A stretch of 64,000 nucleotides of DNA from an uncultured Lachnospiraceae bacterium (GCA_910577175.1 CAJTLU010000010.1:1-64000), one strand, 5' to 3'. Counted from the stretch's first letter, positions 51,497 through 61,098 are shown. Notes: generated by a model from the sequence alone, not told the origin. Numbers and translations: made by a program.

Positions 51497-51529
51497 CTGC
51501 CTGCAAGCAATAGCTTGCGGCAGGAGAAT
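51497..51529. repeat. Strong hairpin beside the array
   Basis: CTCCTGCCTGCAAGC and GCTTGCGGCAGGAG pair around a short loop, with outer bases (GCATC/GATGC) extending the stem. It lies between the flgN stop and the tandem array. No T-run follows on the minus strand, so it is either a weak terminator or part of the repeat structure. Confidence 0.7.
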
Positions 51530-51582
51530 GATGCTCGCTTTGCCAACCCGAAAAAAATAAACAGGCTTATGTTTTCTGCGTT

Positions 51583-52095
51583 TTATTGTTTCGCATCAAA
51601 CATCCCTGTCTGCGAGGCGCCAAGTTCCGTTTCTTCCGCGCTTTTTGTATAATTATTTCCTTGTACCATCCTTGTACTCTGAATAAGGTTCATATTAAAT
51701 TCAATCATTTCAAGCGAATGCTGTATCAGTACCTGATTCCGCTCATTCAAATCTGCCAGCTTCCGTATCGCCTTACCGAGCGTATCCTTTAGCCCGGCCA
51801 GTGCCTCTTTCTCCTGCGGCTGCTTTTCAGCAACACGGATTAATTCTGTAAGCGTAAGCTCCTGTGGCTTCCTTCCCAATACAATTCCCATATTGGTAAT
51901 AATCCCGCTCCGTTTGCGCTCCAACGCATTCACGCGGTCTACCATTTCCTTCTCCCTATCGGTGACCTTTTGCAATTCTTTCAAATCATTCGCTACAATC
52001 GCCTTTGTTTTTTCCTCAGCGACTGGCAGGAGAGACAGATACAACTCCTTCTCCTGCGAAAGAGTTGAAATCAATTCTTCCATCAGGCTTGCCAA
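51583..52095 (-). CDS. flgN: FlgN-family export chaperone
   Basis: 170 residues from TTG 52095 (AGAGGG 6 bases upstream). The protein is helical, starts SLMEELISTLSQEKELYLSL and has the FlgN pattern EKTKAIVANDLKELQKVTDREKEMV with a later NERNQVLIQHSLEMIEFNMNL helix. FlgN holds FlgK and FlgL for export, in agreement with the flgK-flgK-flgL genes that follow. The gene begins 17 bases after flgM. Confidence 0.9.
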   Translation of the reverse strand: MASLMEELISTLSQEKELYLSLLPVAEEKTKAIVANDLKELQKVTDREKEMVDRVNALERKRSGIITNMGIVLGRKPQELTLTELIRVAEKQPQEKEALAGLKDTLGKAIRKLADLNERNQVLIQHSLEMIEFNMNLIQSTRMVQGNNYTKSAEETELGASQTGMFDAKQ

Positions 52096-52112
52096 AGATA
52101 TCCCTCTCTCTC

Positions 52113-52379
52113 TTAAAACTGTCCTGCCAGCAGCTTATCGGCAAGCATCTCCATCGATACATCATAAGTACCATTCTGAAGCCTGCTCTTAATCTCATTC
52201 ACACGATCCATCCGGACATCCGGCACCGTTGCAACCGCCGCCTTAGCGACCTGATAATCCCTGCCTGTCTGGGAAATCTGCACGCTGTCATATTTCTCAG
52301 CACTTTTCTGCTTTGCAACCTTTTTGGTACTGTTTGCCTGATATAACTGGCTCACTCTGTTTACTGCATCAATACGCAT
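52113..52379 (-). CDS. flgM: Anti-sigma-28 factor FlgM
   Basis: 88 residues from the ATG at 52379 (AGGTGGTGG upstream). The FlgM domain is seen in DSVQISQTGRDYQVAKAAV and VRMDRVNEIKSRLQNGTYDV. FlgM holds sigma-D inactive until the hook is complete and FlgM is exported. The gene sits behind a sigma-D promoter, which gives negative feedback. Confidence 0.93.
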   Translation of the reverse strand: MRIDAVNRVSQLYQANSTKKVAKQKSAEKYDSVQISQTGRDYQVAKAAVATVPDVRMDRVNEIKSRLQNGTYDVSMEMLADKLLAGQF

Positions 52380-52425
52380 AATTACCACCACCTGTTCCAA
52401 TATGATTTTATTGCTTCTGTAAACT

Positions 52426-52452
52426 ATATCGGCAGGTCCGAAAAAAACCTTA
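52426..52452 (-). promoter_or_regulatory. Sigma-D (sigma-28) flagellar promoter of the flgM operon
   Basis: Minus strand TAAG, 15 bases, GCCGATAT (perfect -10), about 47 bases before the flgM ATG. Probably drives flgM-flgN-flgK1-flgK2-flgL-fliW-csrA through the tandem array. Confidence 0.88.
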
Positions 52453-52524
52453 AGAGTGTTTTAAAATAAATTTGAGCAAATTTGTCCTCCGGGGCACAGC
52501 GCCTGTTTTTTATTAGTAATCAAA

Positions 52525-52556
52525 ACAAAAAATCCGCTGCAGAAAGCGCAGCGGCT
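52525..52556 (-). terminator. Rho-independent terminator in the lysA-flgM gap
   Basis: Minus strand CCGCTGC / GCAGCGG with a 7-base loop, followed by ATTTTTTG. It lies beyond the lysA terminator (52800-52838), so it would end a separate transcript starting between the two, across the dispersed repeat copy. Confidence 0.75.
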
Positions 52557-52603
52557 CCAGGCACATCCCCTAGGATGACGGCTTCTTACAAGCGGCCATA
52601 ACC

Positions 52604-52712
52604 GCCTCTTAGAACCGCTTAGGCGCGAGGACGCTCCCGGGCGGATTAACGGTACTTAGAGGAAGTCCGGTGAAAGGTTACGCATGCAAAATTACAATAG
52701 CGCGCAGCCACT
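52604..52712 (+). repeat. Partial copy of the dispersed intergenic repeat
   Basis: Shares GCCTCTTAG, AGGCGCGAGGACG, ACTTAGAGGAAGTCCGGTG and CGCATGCAAAA in the same order as the minus strand of the full element (about 26435 down to 26325). It lacks the long inverted arm on one side. The 290-base gap 52557-52846 contains no supportable gene apart from a 37-codon frame inside the repeat. Confidence 0.75.
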
Positions 52713-52799
52713 CTCCGTTGTGATATAAGATAAGGTGATATTGGAGTGCGGAACCTCAAGAGGCAGCCTCCTTTATGGTATGAAAACTATTCACCGCTT

Positions 52800-52838
52800 G
52801 AAAAAAGGGCTGCGCTTTCTATCTGCGGCAGCCCTTTC
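52800..52838 (-). terminator. Rho-independent terminator after the lysA-like gene
   Basis: Minus strand AAAGGGCTGC / GCAGCCCTTT stem with a 14-base loop and a T-run of six, 9 bases after the stop codon. Confidence 0.9.
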
Positions 52839-52846
52839 ATTCCTTA

Positions 52847-54100
52847 TCACCCGAAGAAGCCCGAAAAGTCAAACGTCGCAAAGTAATCCTGCTGCGTTTC
52901 GGCACGGCGGATCATCTGCACACTGCCGTCCTCCTTTAAAAGAAGCTCCGCGGATTTTAATTTTCCGTTATAATTATAGCCCATTGCAAAGCCATGTGCC
53001 CCGGTATCGTGAATCACAAGCAAATCCCCGTTTTCAATTTCCGGCAGCTCCCTGTCCACCGCAAACTTATCATTGTTCTCACAGAGCGCTCCTACCACGT
53101 CATAAACATGGTCTGCCGGGGCATCCTCCTTGCCCATTACCGTAATGTGGTGATACGCGCCATACATTGCCGGACGCATCAGATTTGCCGCACAGGCATC
53201 CACACCGATGTATTCTTTATAGGTATGCTTCTCATGGATTGCCTTTGTCACCAGACAACCGTACGGAGCCAGCATAAAACGCCCCAGTTCCGTAAAAATA
53301 GCCGCATCTCCCATACCGTTCGGCACCATAATTTCCTCAAATACCTTACGCACGCCTTCCCCGATGACCGAAATGTCATTTGCCTTCTGCTCCGGACGGT
53401 ACGGGATACCAACACCACCGGAAAGGTTGACAAAGGACACTGCAATCCCGGTTGCCTCCTTCACCTCCACCGCCAACGTAAACAAAGTCCTTGCCAGTGC
53501 CGGATAGTAATCATTCGTCACCGTGTTGCTGACAAGAAACGAATGAATCCCGAAGCGCTTTACCCCCTTTTCCTGTAACGTCCGGAACGCCTCAAAAAGC
53601 TGCGCCTTTGTCATACCGTACTTTGCATCGCCCGGATGATCCATAATGCCGTTACTAATCTCATAAGAACCGCCCGGATTGTAACGGCAGCAGATAGTTT
53701 CCGGAATCCCGCACTCCTGTTCCAGAAAATCAATCATCGTAATATCGTCCAGATTGATAATGGCGCCTAACTCCTTTGCCTTGGTAAACTCCCCCGGAGG
53801 CGTTTCATTGGAAGAAAACATAATCTCGCTTCCCGTAATTCCCACTGCCTCCGACATCACAAGCTCAGTCATGGAAGAGCAGTCCGTGCCGCAGCCCTCC
53901 TCCTGAAGAATCTTTAAAATAAACGGATTTGGCGTTGCTTTCACCGCAAAATATTCCTTATAGCCTTTATTCCACGCAAACGCGGCCTTCAATCTCCGCG
54001 CATTTTCACGAATCCCCTTCTCATCGTATAAATGAAACGGGGTCGGGTATCTTGTTACAATTTCCTCTAACTGTTCCTTCGTTACAAACGGTTTCTTCAT
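52847..54100 (-). CDS. lysA: LysA-like PLP-dependent decarboxylase (diaminopimelate decarboxylase family)
   Basis: 417 residues. The fold-type III decarboxylase pattern includes the PLP lysine in EYFAVKATPNP (about residue 53), FGIHSFLVSN, the phosphate-binding LSGGVGIPY and FTELGRFMLAPYG. The C-terminal active-site segment reads GALCENNDKFAVD, where well-known LysA has a CES pattern, so this is a divergent member and a different amino-acid substrate is possible. As LysA it would make lysine from meso-diaminopimelate. It is transcribed alone from the promoter at 54135-54163. Confidence 0.82.
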   Translation of the reverse strand: MKKPFVTKEQLEEIVTRYPTPFHLYDEKGIRENARRLKAAFAWNKGYKEYFAVKATPNPFILKILQEEGCGTDCSSMTELVMSEAVGITGSEIMFSSNETPPGEFTKAKELGAIINLDDITMIDFLEQECGIPETICCRYNPGGSYEISNGIMDHPGDAKYGMTKAQLFEAFRTLQEKGVKRFGIHSFLVSNTVTNDYYPALARTLFTLAVEVKEATGIAVSFVNLSGGVGIPYRPEQKANDISVIGEGVRKVFEEIMVPNGMGDAAIFTELGRFMLAPYGCLVTKAIHEKHTYKEYIGVDACAANLMRPAMYGAYHHITVMGKEDAPADHVYDVVGALCENNDKFAVDRELPEIENGDLLVIHDTGAHGFAMGYNYNGKLKSAELLLKEDGSVQMIRRAETQQDYFATFDFSGFFG

Positions 54101-54134
54101 CGCAGCTTTTCCTTTCTGTCTTTTTCACAAAACT

Positions 54135-54163
54135 ACTATACTCTATCTTTTTCCGTTTGTCAA
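54135..54163 (-). promoter_or_regulatory. Sigma-A promoter of the lysA-like gene
   Basis: Minus strand TTGACA, 17 bases, TATAGT, about 35 bases before the ATG; near-consensus. Confidence 0.88.
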
Positions 54164-54185
54164 CAGATTGTATACATGTATTCAG

Positions 54186-54240
54186 GCGATTCCGGCTCCG
54201 CTAAATACGCGGTCCTTCGGACAAATGCAACAATAAGGCA
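54186..54240 (+). repeat. Partial copy of the dispersed intergenic repeat
   Basis: GCGATTCCGGCTCCGCTAAA followed by the CCGC/GCGG and GTCC-TTC-GGAC hairpins and CAAATGCAA. It matches 26436-26490 of the full element in the same orientation. It lies just upstream of the lysA promoter. Confidence 0.75.
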
Positions 54241-54302
54241 GTGACGTTCCTCTTTACAGTCGGCTATTCTCATTACTTATAAGAATCCGTCAGCGGCTCC
54301 CT

Positions 54303-54695
54303 CTATTTCCCCGCGTTTAAATCGCTCTTGATTTTTGTAGTGGAAATCCCTTCGGTGCGTGGAAGATATACGACTTCGCAATACTCCTTTAAAAAGTCAA
54401 ACTGTCCCTCCCAGTCATCGCCCATGACAAAAACATCCACCTGGTTGTCCACTACGTCTTTGATTTTCTGCTCCCAGTTATACTCTGGCAGCACCTCATC
54501 CACATAGCGGATGGCCTCTACAATTGTCTTTCTTGCCTCATACGGATGGTATGCGGTCTTATGCTTTATCGCATTGAACTCATCCGTAGAAAGCACCACA
54601 ATCAGATAATCTCCCAATTCCTTTGCACGACGCAGCAGATTGATGTGCCCCACATGCAGCAAATCATACGTTCCGTAGGTAATTACTTTTTTCAT
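54303..54695 (-). CDS. tagD: Glycerol-3-phosphate cytidylyltransferase
   Basis: 130 residues from the ATG at 54695 (AGGAGG 7 bases upstream). Signatures are GTYDLLHVGHINLLRRAKEL with the HVGH nucleotidyl-transfer motif and RTEGISTTKIK. It makes CDP-glycerol from glycerol 3-phosphate and CTP, the donor used by the two glycerophosphotransferase-type proteins encoded just upstream. It starts 2 bases after the previous stop. Confidence 0.95.
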   Translation of the reverse strand: MKKVITYGTYDLLHVGHINLLRRAKELGDYLIVVLSTDEFNAIKHKTAYHPYEARKTIVEAIRYVDEVLPEYNWEQKIKDVVDNQVDVFVMGDDWEGQFDFLKEYCEVVYLPRTEGISTTKIKSDLNAGK

Positions 54696-54697
54696 TT

Positions 54698-57600
54698 TCA
54701 CGCCTCCTGTTTCATCGCGGCAATCCGTTCAAACTCCTCCACCGCTTCCTTATTATACGCCGCGTAATCCACGGAAAGGGTATCCGTCACCTTCCCGTCA
54801 AGGCAGAGCTTCATCGCATTATAAACACCCTGTTCGCTGTCCTCTACCAGCGTCCCGCCGTATTTCTGCATAAACAGGCGCGGACCGTCAATATCCGTAG
54901 AAACGCAGCGCACACCTACAATATCTGCCTCTGCAAGCACCAGACCAAAGCCTTCGTACAGAGAAGAAAAAATGAAATAGTTGCACTGCTTTAGCAGGGC
55001 ATACGGATTGGACATATACAAAATAATCACAATATGGTCATAGCTGCTTAAGTTCTGTGCCTTTTTCAAGGTCTCTTCATAAAGGTTACCTCTGCCGCCA
55101 ATGATAATCAGATACGTATCCGGGGATTCTCTGTGGATTTTCTCAAACGCATCCAGAAGCCTTCCGTGTCCCTTTTCCGGAGAAAAGCGGCCGATATTAA
55201 TAAATTTTACCGCCCTGCTGTTTAAAATTTCCTGCAGGCGCTCCATCGACACATTAATCTGAGTCGTTGCATCCAGCGCAAGCTCCTGCGCGGAAAGCTC
55301 CAGAATACGCTGGTAATCTATCACATTCTTTGCCACTGTCACATGCGCCTTTTTCCCTCCGCGGGACGGCAGCTTTTCCGCAATTCGCTCTGCAATATAC
55401 TTGATATCCTCCGTTACTACCGCCACACTGTCGTACTCCTGATAAGCCCTGGTCAGCACCTCGCTGCGGACCAGCCTCCGTTCCTTTACTTCTTTTTCCA
55501 TGTCATTGTGGGCATAAATCGTCTTATTGCAGGAAAGCCCCCGGAAAATCGTCGTCAGGTCATTGGAATATCCGCTGAAATGAATCAGCTTATCCACCCG
55601 GCAGCCGGTAAAAATACGCGCCGTATCCCGTTTTGCCATCCTGTCCAAAATCGGCTCCATAATACGATAGGGAACCACGCCCCGCTTTGTCCAGATTTTG
55701 TACAGCACCGAATCAAAGAATCCGATGCTGATGCCGTTGGAAAAGCCAAGGGTATGCACCTCCTCCGGAATCCGCTGAAGCTGCTTGGGATGCTTCTTCA
55801 TATCTTCTATCTTATAGAGAATCGTGTAATTGTACTTTTCGCGGTCAATCTGGGACAGGAGATTAAACAGGGAGGTCGTAATCCCGTTTTCATTTAACGC
55901 GCCGCCAAAAATAATAACATTCCTTTTTCCATTGTCCGGTATCGGAAGGGTTTTGATGCCCTCCTCCCCGCCAAACAGCAGCTTTTTGCAGACGGACGCC
56001 GCAATATCCGCTCTTTCATAGGCACAATACGTCTTTAAGAACTCCGTATCATCATACTCCTTTTCCGTCCGCATATGATGCAGCAGCTCCTCCACCGTTT
56101 TTGCCTGCGGAAACGGAAGCTTGGAGAGCGGAAAATAAAAACCTCTGGCCGCCTCGTATTCCTCCTCGTCATACGTGAAAAGAATAATCTTCCGCCCGGA
56201 TACCGCATAGTCAAAAAACACACTCGAATAGTCGGTAATCAGACAGTCCGCAGCATTTAAAAACGCATATGTCTCACAGTCTTCCGGAAACAGACGGATA
56301 TGGGAAAACTCCTCTACGCTAAGCGTTGCGTTGCTTATCGTGTGAAGCTTCACATAGAGCAGACAGTCGTCCGAAAGCTCTGCATCCAGCTCCGCCAGAT
56401 ACTCCGTCAGCTGCTGCGCCTGCACATTCCCGGACACCTGTCCGACGACGCCACGCCAGGTCGGAAGAAAGGCATATACCTTCTTTCCTTCCAGACCATA
56501 CTGCTTCCGTACCTGCTCTCTTTCCGCCTTGTCAAAGAAAACCGCGTTCCTCGGATACCCGGCAAGCCAGATTTCTCCGGTGCCGATATTGTCCAGCATA
56601 TAATCCTCTATCATATGCTTCATCGTAAACTCATTCGGGTACAGCAGATAGTCCGCTGCAAGAAAGTTCTTCTGGGTATTGCCGATGGCATGCGCCTCGG
56701 ACTTAATCTTCTTTCCCAGCGTCTTCAACGGCGTTCCGTGCCAGGTGTTTAAATACACCTGACCCTCGCGCTTGATAAAATTATAAATAAACGTATTATC
56801 GTTAATCAGATACTTAGCCGTTGCAAGAATCTTAAAATAGCGCAGGGAGGCGCGGCGCAGCACCTTTACCCTTCCCATGCCAAGCATGCGCAGACGCTTC
56901 CGGTAAGCGCTGCATTTTCCCTGCGCCGCCGTAAGGTAGAGCGTATAGTCCGCATACTCCGCGCCTCTTGCAAGCTCTGAAAGCAGCGCGAAAATATTCC
57001 CGTCCATCGCACGGCCATGCTGGGATTCCAATAAAACTGCCTTTTCCTTCAATGGCTTTTCCAGATACTGCGGATAGCGCTTCTGCTTCAAAATGCCGTT
57101 TGCCACCTTCTTTTTCAGGCGCCGGTACTCCGCAGCCCGTTTCATACGCTTTCTGTAACGGAGCAGACGGGCAGGCTCCGGCAGATACTTTGCCTGCGGC
57201 GCAATCGTTGCCTCTACCGCACGCTTTGCCGCGTCCGCATCGTCCAGATACGTAAACCTGCTGCAAAACGCTTCATAACGCTCATCACATACAAACGGCG
57301 TGAAAAGCGCCTTCTCGATTTCCGTTTCCAGTTCCTCCTGCGTGGTCACAATCGGTCCCGGCAAAATATCCGGCTCGATGTAAAAATCGCGCAGTTCGCC
57401 ACGGTACTGCTCCTGGTCATACATATAGAAAATCATCGGACGGCGCAGAATGGAAAAATCAAACATTACGCTCGAATAGTCTGTCACCAGCAAGTCACTG
57501 ATAACATACAGACGGTTTACGTCCTCCACACCGGATACCTTAATTAAAAATCCCTCGTATTTTTCATAGTCAAACTGCGTATTGGCAAGATAATGCGTCC

Positions 57601-58465
57601 GCATCAGCACGCAGGCAGTCTTCCCGAACCGCTCCTGCAGGCGCTCGATATCAAGGGCAATCTGGTACATAAAACCCTTTCCGTACTGGTAGGCACCCTC
57701 CCGGAAGGTAGGCGCATATAAAATCACCTTTTTTTCCTCCGGAATGCCATAGAATTCTTTTAACTCCGCCACGGTCTCCGGCGTATACGTAAACAACGCC
57801 ACATTCCGCGGATACCCGGTCTCTATCATCTTCCTTTCCCGTTCCCCCGCAGACAGCCCGAACGCCGTCGCAAGCTTTTCCGTCGTATAGGCAGACGGCG
57901 ACAGCAGATAGTCAAACTGTCCTGCCTCCCGGCGATAGAGTGCATGAATCTCCTTTAAGCTCTGCGCCGCATTTCCGTCCCGCACGATATCAAGCCCCAG
58001 ACGCTTTAGCGGCGTCCCGTGCCAGGTCTGGATATAGGTCTGTCCTTTCCTGACCGGTACTACCGGCGGATTTGTCGAATTGGTTATCCGGTACCTTGCC
58101 GATGCCATTACCTCATAATACTTCTCACTTCCCCGTTTTACCAGCGTCACCCGCTTATTCCTTGTCAGATAATTATGCTTTCTGCAATTCGTAAACGACC
58201 ATACGAAACGGTATCCCGCATAGGCAGGATTCGCCAGCACCTCTTCAAACATCGCCTTGGGACTACAGCTGTAGTACTTTCCCTGAAACGCCTCAAATAC
58301 AATTAAATTCGGGTCAATCGGACATGCCATACACTTTCTGGCATAAGAAAAGCGTCCCCGCAGACGGTCGGTAAAACGATAATACTTCCACCAGAATCCG
58401 TTTGCCTCCAGACGTTTCCGCCTCTTTTCTGCTTTCCGTTGTCTTCTTTCCTTCCAAAAGCCCAT
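54698..58465 (-). CDS. Trimodular protein: two glycerophosphotransferase domains and a GT4 glycosyltransferase
   Basis: 1255 residues from the ATG at 58465 (GGAGG upstream; an upstream TTG at 58507 lacks a site). Module 1 (about 40-420) is TagB/TagF-like with TWHGTPLKRLG, YAPTFREG and VTDYSSVMFDF. Module 2 (about 430-840) repeats it with NTWHGTPLKTLG, FLPTWRG and TDYSSVFFDY. Module 3 (about 855-1255) is a GT4 glycosyltransferase with FINIGRFSPEKGHGRLLDAF and SSLYEGFGLVLAEA. No membrane segment is seen; basic N-terminal residues may bind the membrane. It should build a glycerol-phosphate-containing surface polymer. Modules 2-3 match the whole of the next protein. Confidence 0.9.
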   Translation of the reverse strand: MGFWKERRQRKAEKRRKRLEANGFWWKYYRFTDRLRGRFSYARKCMACPIDPNLIVFEAFQGKYYSCSPKAMFEEVLANPAYAGYRFVWSFTNCRKHNYLTRNKRVTLVKRGSEKYYEVMASARYRITNSTNPPVVPVRKGQTYIQTWHGTPLKRLGLDIVRDGNAAQSLKEIHALYRREAGQFDYLLSPSAYTTEKLATAFGLSAGERERKMIETGYPRNVALFTYTPETVAELKEFYGIPEEKKVILYAPTFREGAYQYGKGFMYQIALDIERLQERFGKTACVLMRTHYLANTQFDYEKYEGFLIKVSGVEDVNRLYVISDLLVTDYSSVMFDFSILRRPMIFYMYDQEQYRGELRDFYIEPDILPGPIVTTQEELETEIEKALFTPFVCDERYEAFCSRFTYLDDADAAKRAVEATIAPQAKYLPEPARLLRYRKRMKRAAEYRRLKKKVANGILKQKRYPQYLEKPLKEKAVLLESQHGRAMDGNIFALLSELARGAEYADYTLYLTAAQGKCSAYRKRLRMLGMGRVKVLRRASLRYFKILATAKYLINDNTFIYNFIKREGQVYLNTWHGTPLKTLGKKIKSEAHAIGNTQKNFLAADYLLYPNEFTMKHMIEDYMLDNIGTGEIWLAGYPRNAVFFDKAEREQVRKQYGLEGKKVYAFLPTWRGVVGQVSGNVQAQQLTEYLAELDAELSDDCLLYVKLHTISNATLSVEEFSHIRLFPEDCETYAFLNAADCLITDYSSVFFDYAVSGRKIILFTYDEEEYEAARGFYFPLSKLPFPQAKTVEELLHHMRTEKEYDDTEFLKTYCAYERADIAASVCKKLLFGGEEGIKTLPIPDNGKRNVIIFGGALNENGITTSLFNLLSQIDREKYNYTILYKIEDMKKHPKQLQRIPEEVHTLGFSNGISIGFFDSVLYKIWTKRGVVPYRIMEPILDRMAKRDTARIFTGCRVDKLIHFSGYSNDLTTIFRGLSCNKTIYAHNDMEKEVKERRLVRSEVLTRAYQEYDSVAVVTEDIKYIAERIAEKLPSRGGKKAHVTVAKNVIDYQRILELSAQELALDATTQINVSMERLQEILNSRAVKFINIGRFSPEKGHGRLLDAFEKIHRESPDTYLIIIGGRGNLYEETLKKAQNLSSYDHIVIILYMSNPYALLKQCNYFIFSSLYEGFGLVLAEADIVGVRCVSTDIDGPRLFMQKYGGTLVEDSEQGVYNAMKLCLDGKVTDTLSVDYAAYNKEAVEEFERIAAMKQEA

Positions 58466-58533
58466 AAATTCCTCCACTGCCGCCCGATACAGGCATGTCT
58501 TCCGCAAAATTTCAGCTTTATCTAAAACTACAG

Positions 58534-58554
58534 CCCCGGTATCTTATACCGGGG
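58534..58554 (-). terminator. Hairpin between the two giant transferase genes
   Basis: A perfect 9-bp stem CCCCGGTAT / ATACCGGGG with a 3-base loop overlaps the stop of the upstream gene. The following sequence has only a TTTT, so it is probably an internal processing or attenuation site rather than a full terminator. Confidence 0.4.
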
Positions 58555-61027
58555 TTCCGCTTCCTTCTATCACCTGCAGGAACGCCTCTTTTGCTTCCTT
58601 GTTATATACCTCATAATCCACCGTAAGACCTCCGCAAAGCTTCCGTTCCATACACAAGGAAAGCGCCTCCGCCACGCCTGCATCACTATTTTCTACCAGC
58701 CTGCCGCCATAGCGCTCCATAAACCGCTTCGGTCCCACGATATCCGTAGAAACGCATGCCACGCCAAGAATATCCGCCTCTGCAAGCACCAGACCAAACC
58801 CTTCATAAAACGAAGAAAACACAAAAGCATCACAGCGCTTTAATAATGCATACGGATTTGACAAATAGTGAATCACAATTAAATGCTCGCCAAGGTTCAG
58901 ACGCTCTGCTTCCGCAAGAGTATCCCGATACAGCACTCCGCGGCTCCCAAGCAGAATCAGGTAAGAATCCGGATACTTTGGCAAAAGCGCCGCGAACTGC
59001 CGCATCAGGCGCATGTGCCCCTTTTCCGGGGAAAACCGCCCGATATTAATCATCTTTACCCCGTCAGAAGCAAGAATCTCCTGCAGCCGCTCCGGCGTTA
59101 CCGTACTTTTTGTCTCTTCATCAAACGCCAGCGGCTCCTGCCCCATACGAAGCACCTTTTGATAATCAATCATATTCTTTACTACAAAAATCCGGGGGGC
59201 ATGGCCATAAGAGTCCAGAAAACTCCCTACCTTCCCAATCGCCGGTATCAGGTCCTCTGTCACCACTGCGACCGCATCATAGGTACGGTACGCATTACAG
59301 AGAATCTCCCGCTTCATGGTAATGCGGGTATTTAACTCCGCATCCATATCATTGTGCGCATAAATGACACGCCTGCACGGGAACGCGCCAAGCATCAACG
59401 TAATATGATTGGCATATCCGTTAAAATGCACTGCCGTATCAATCTTGGCCCGTCCTGCAATCCTCCGGTAATCATTCGCTCCCGCCCTTTCCAGAACCGG
59501 ACGGAGCCCTTCATAGGAACCGATGCTGTGCTTTCTGGTCCACAGCTTAAACCGCAGCGTATCGGTAAACTTTAAGCTCAGACAGTTAGAAAACCCGAGC
59601 CAGCGCACGCCCTCCGGAAGCCCCAAAAGGCGGAACGCATTTTTCCGGATTTCCCCCGTCTTTACCAGAATAATATAATTCTTTTTTGTCACATCCACAT
59701 TGGCAAGCAGGTTCTGAATGGAAACCGTTACCCCGTTTAAGGCAAAATCCCCACAATAGAGCAGAATATTTTCCTTGCCGTTATCCGGCACCTTCTCCTC
59801 CTTGAGACAAGAGTCCTTAAGAAATACATGACGGCACAGCCTTTGCGCCGCATCCGCCCCGTCATAAGCGCAGAACTTCTCCAGAAAGGCAGCATCCTCG
59901 TACTGCTTTTCGCTGCACATCTCCGCAAACAGCTCCTCCACGGTACGCACCTGCGGAAACGGAAGCTCGGAGAGCGGAAAATAGAACCCCCTCTCTGCCT
60001 CATATTCCTCCAAATCATACGGGAACAAAATAATCTTTTTGCCCGTTACCGCAAAATCAAAAAACACGCTGGAATAGTCCGTCACCAGCCCGTCCATTGC
60101 ATTCAGAAACGCATACGTTTCGCAATCCTCCGGAAACAGACGGATATGGGAAAAGCTATCTAAAGAAATCCCGGAACCACTGATCGTATGCATCTTTACA
60201 TAAAGGAGCCGGTCGTCAGAAAGCTTTTTATCCAACTCCGCAAAAAAGCCGAGCAGACGCATATCCTGCTCCTCGCCCGAAACATTCCCGACCGTACCGC
60301 GCCAGGTCGGCAGATAGGCATAGACCGTCTTTCCGGACAGCCCGTATCTCTCCCGGAGCCTTTCGCCCGCTGCCTTATCAAAAAATACGGCATTCCGCGG
60401 ATAGCCGCCAAGTAACGGCTTGAATTTTCCGATATTATCTACCATATAATCCGCAATCATACGTTCCATGGTAAATACGTTCGGATACAGCACATAATCT
60501 GCATCTAAAAAGGTCTTCTGGGCGTTGCCGATAGAAAAATATTCTGATTTACTCTGCTTTCCCAGCGTCTTTAACGGCGTTCCATGCCATGTATTCAAAT
60601 AAATCTGTTCTTCTCTTTTTATAAAACAATAAATAAACGTATTGTCATTTACCAGATAGCCTGCCGTCGCCAGAACCTTAAAATAAGCATAAGTTCCCCG
60701 GCAAAGCACCCTGGCTCTGTCAAATCCGTTTTCCTTTAAGATTGCCCGAAAACGTCTGCAGTTCTTTGACTCCGCCGATACATACAGCGTAAGCCCCCGG
60801 TACGCCTCTTCCCTGCATAGCTCTGCCAATACGGCATAGATATTACCATCCAGGGAACGCCCATGCTGGGACTCCAAAAGCACGACATCCCGCTTCACTG
60901 GAAGACGCTCCAGATACCTCAGATACCGCTTTCTCTGCAATAACCCCCTCCGCAGCTTACGAACAATCCCCCTCGCCCTTTTCGCCTGTCTGACAAGCCT
61001 GCCCCTAAGACGCAAAAGCACGCTCAT
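58544..61027 (-). CDS. Bimodular glycerophosphotransferase / GT4 glycosyltransferase
   Basis: 827 residues from the ATG at 61027 (the TTG at 61048 is less likely). Residues about 30-430 are TagF-like (NTWHGTPLKTLGKQSK, YLPTWRGTVG, VTDYSSVFFDF) and about 440-820 are GT4 (MINIGRFSPEKGHMRLM, SSFYEGFGLVLAEAD). It aligns along its length with residues about 430-1255 of the neighbouring larger protein, so one arose from the other by duplication with gain or loss of a module. The substrates are probably CDP-glycerol and a nucleotide sugar. Confidence 0.9.
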   Translation of the reverse strand: MSVLLRLRGRLVRQAKRARGIVRKLRRGLLQRKRYLRYLERLPVKRDVVLLESQHGRSLDGNIYAVLAELCREEAYRGLTLYVSAESKNCRRFRAILKENGFDRARVLCRGTYAYFKVLATAGYLVNDNTFIYCFIKREEQIYLNTWHGTPLKTLGKQSKSEYFSIGNAQKTFLDADYVLYPNVFTMERMIADYMVDNIGKFKPLLGGYPRNAVFFDKAAGERLRERYGLSGKTVYAYLPTWRGTVGNVSGEEQDMRLLGFFAELDKKLSDDRLLYVKMHTISGSGISLDSFSHIRLFPEDCETYAFLNAMDGLVTDYSSVFFDFAVTGKKIILFPYDLEEYEAERGFYFPLSELPFPQVRTVEELFAEMCSEKQYEDAAFLEKFCAYDGADAAQRLCRHVFLKDSCLKEEKVPDNGKENILLYCGDFALNGVTVSIQNLLANVDVTKKNYIILVKTGEIRKNAFRLLGLPEGVRWLGFSNCLSLKFTDTLRFKLWTRKHSIGSYEGLRPVLERAGANDYRRIAGRAKIDTAVHFNGYANHITLMLGAFPCRRVIYAHNDMDAELNTRITMKREILCNAYRTYDAVAVVTEDLIPAIGKVGSFLDSYGHAPRIFVVKNMIDYQKVLRMGQEPLAFDEETKSTVTPERLQEILASDGVKMINIGRFSPEKGHMRLMRQFAALLPKYPDSYLILLGSRGVLYRDTLAEAERLNLGEHLIVIHYLSNPYALLKRCDAFVFSSFYEGFGLVLAEADILGVACVSTDIVGPKRFMERYGGRLVENSDAGVAEALSLCMERKLCGGLTVDYEVYNKEAKEAFLQVIEGSGTPV

Positions 61028-61098
61028 TTTTCTTCCATTCCTTTCCAAAGCACAGATAACCTGTAAGGGTATTTCAGGAACCCTTCGTTCTTATGCTC

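Noticed and set aside
50886..51513. Long open frames on both strands through the 82-bp array (up to about 266 codons)
   Set aside because: The unit length is not a multiple of three and the units are GC-rich with few stops, so every frame stays open by chance. There is no ribosome site, and residues are those expected from the repeat read in successive frames.
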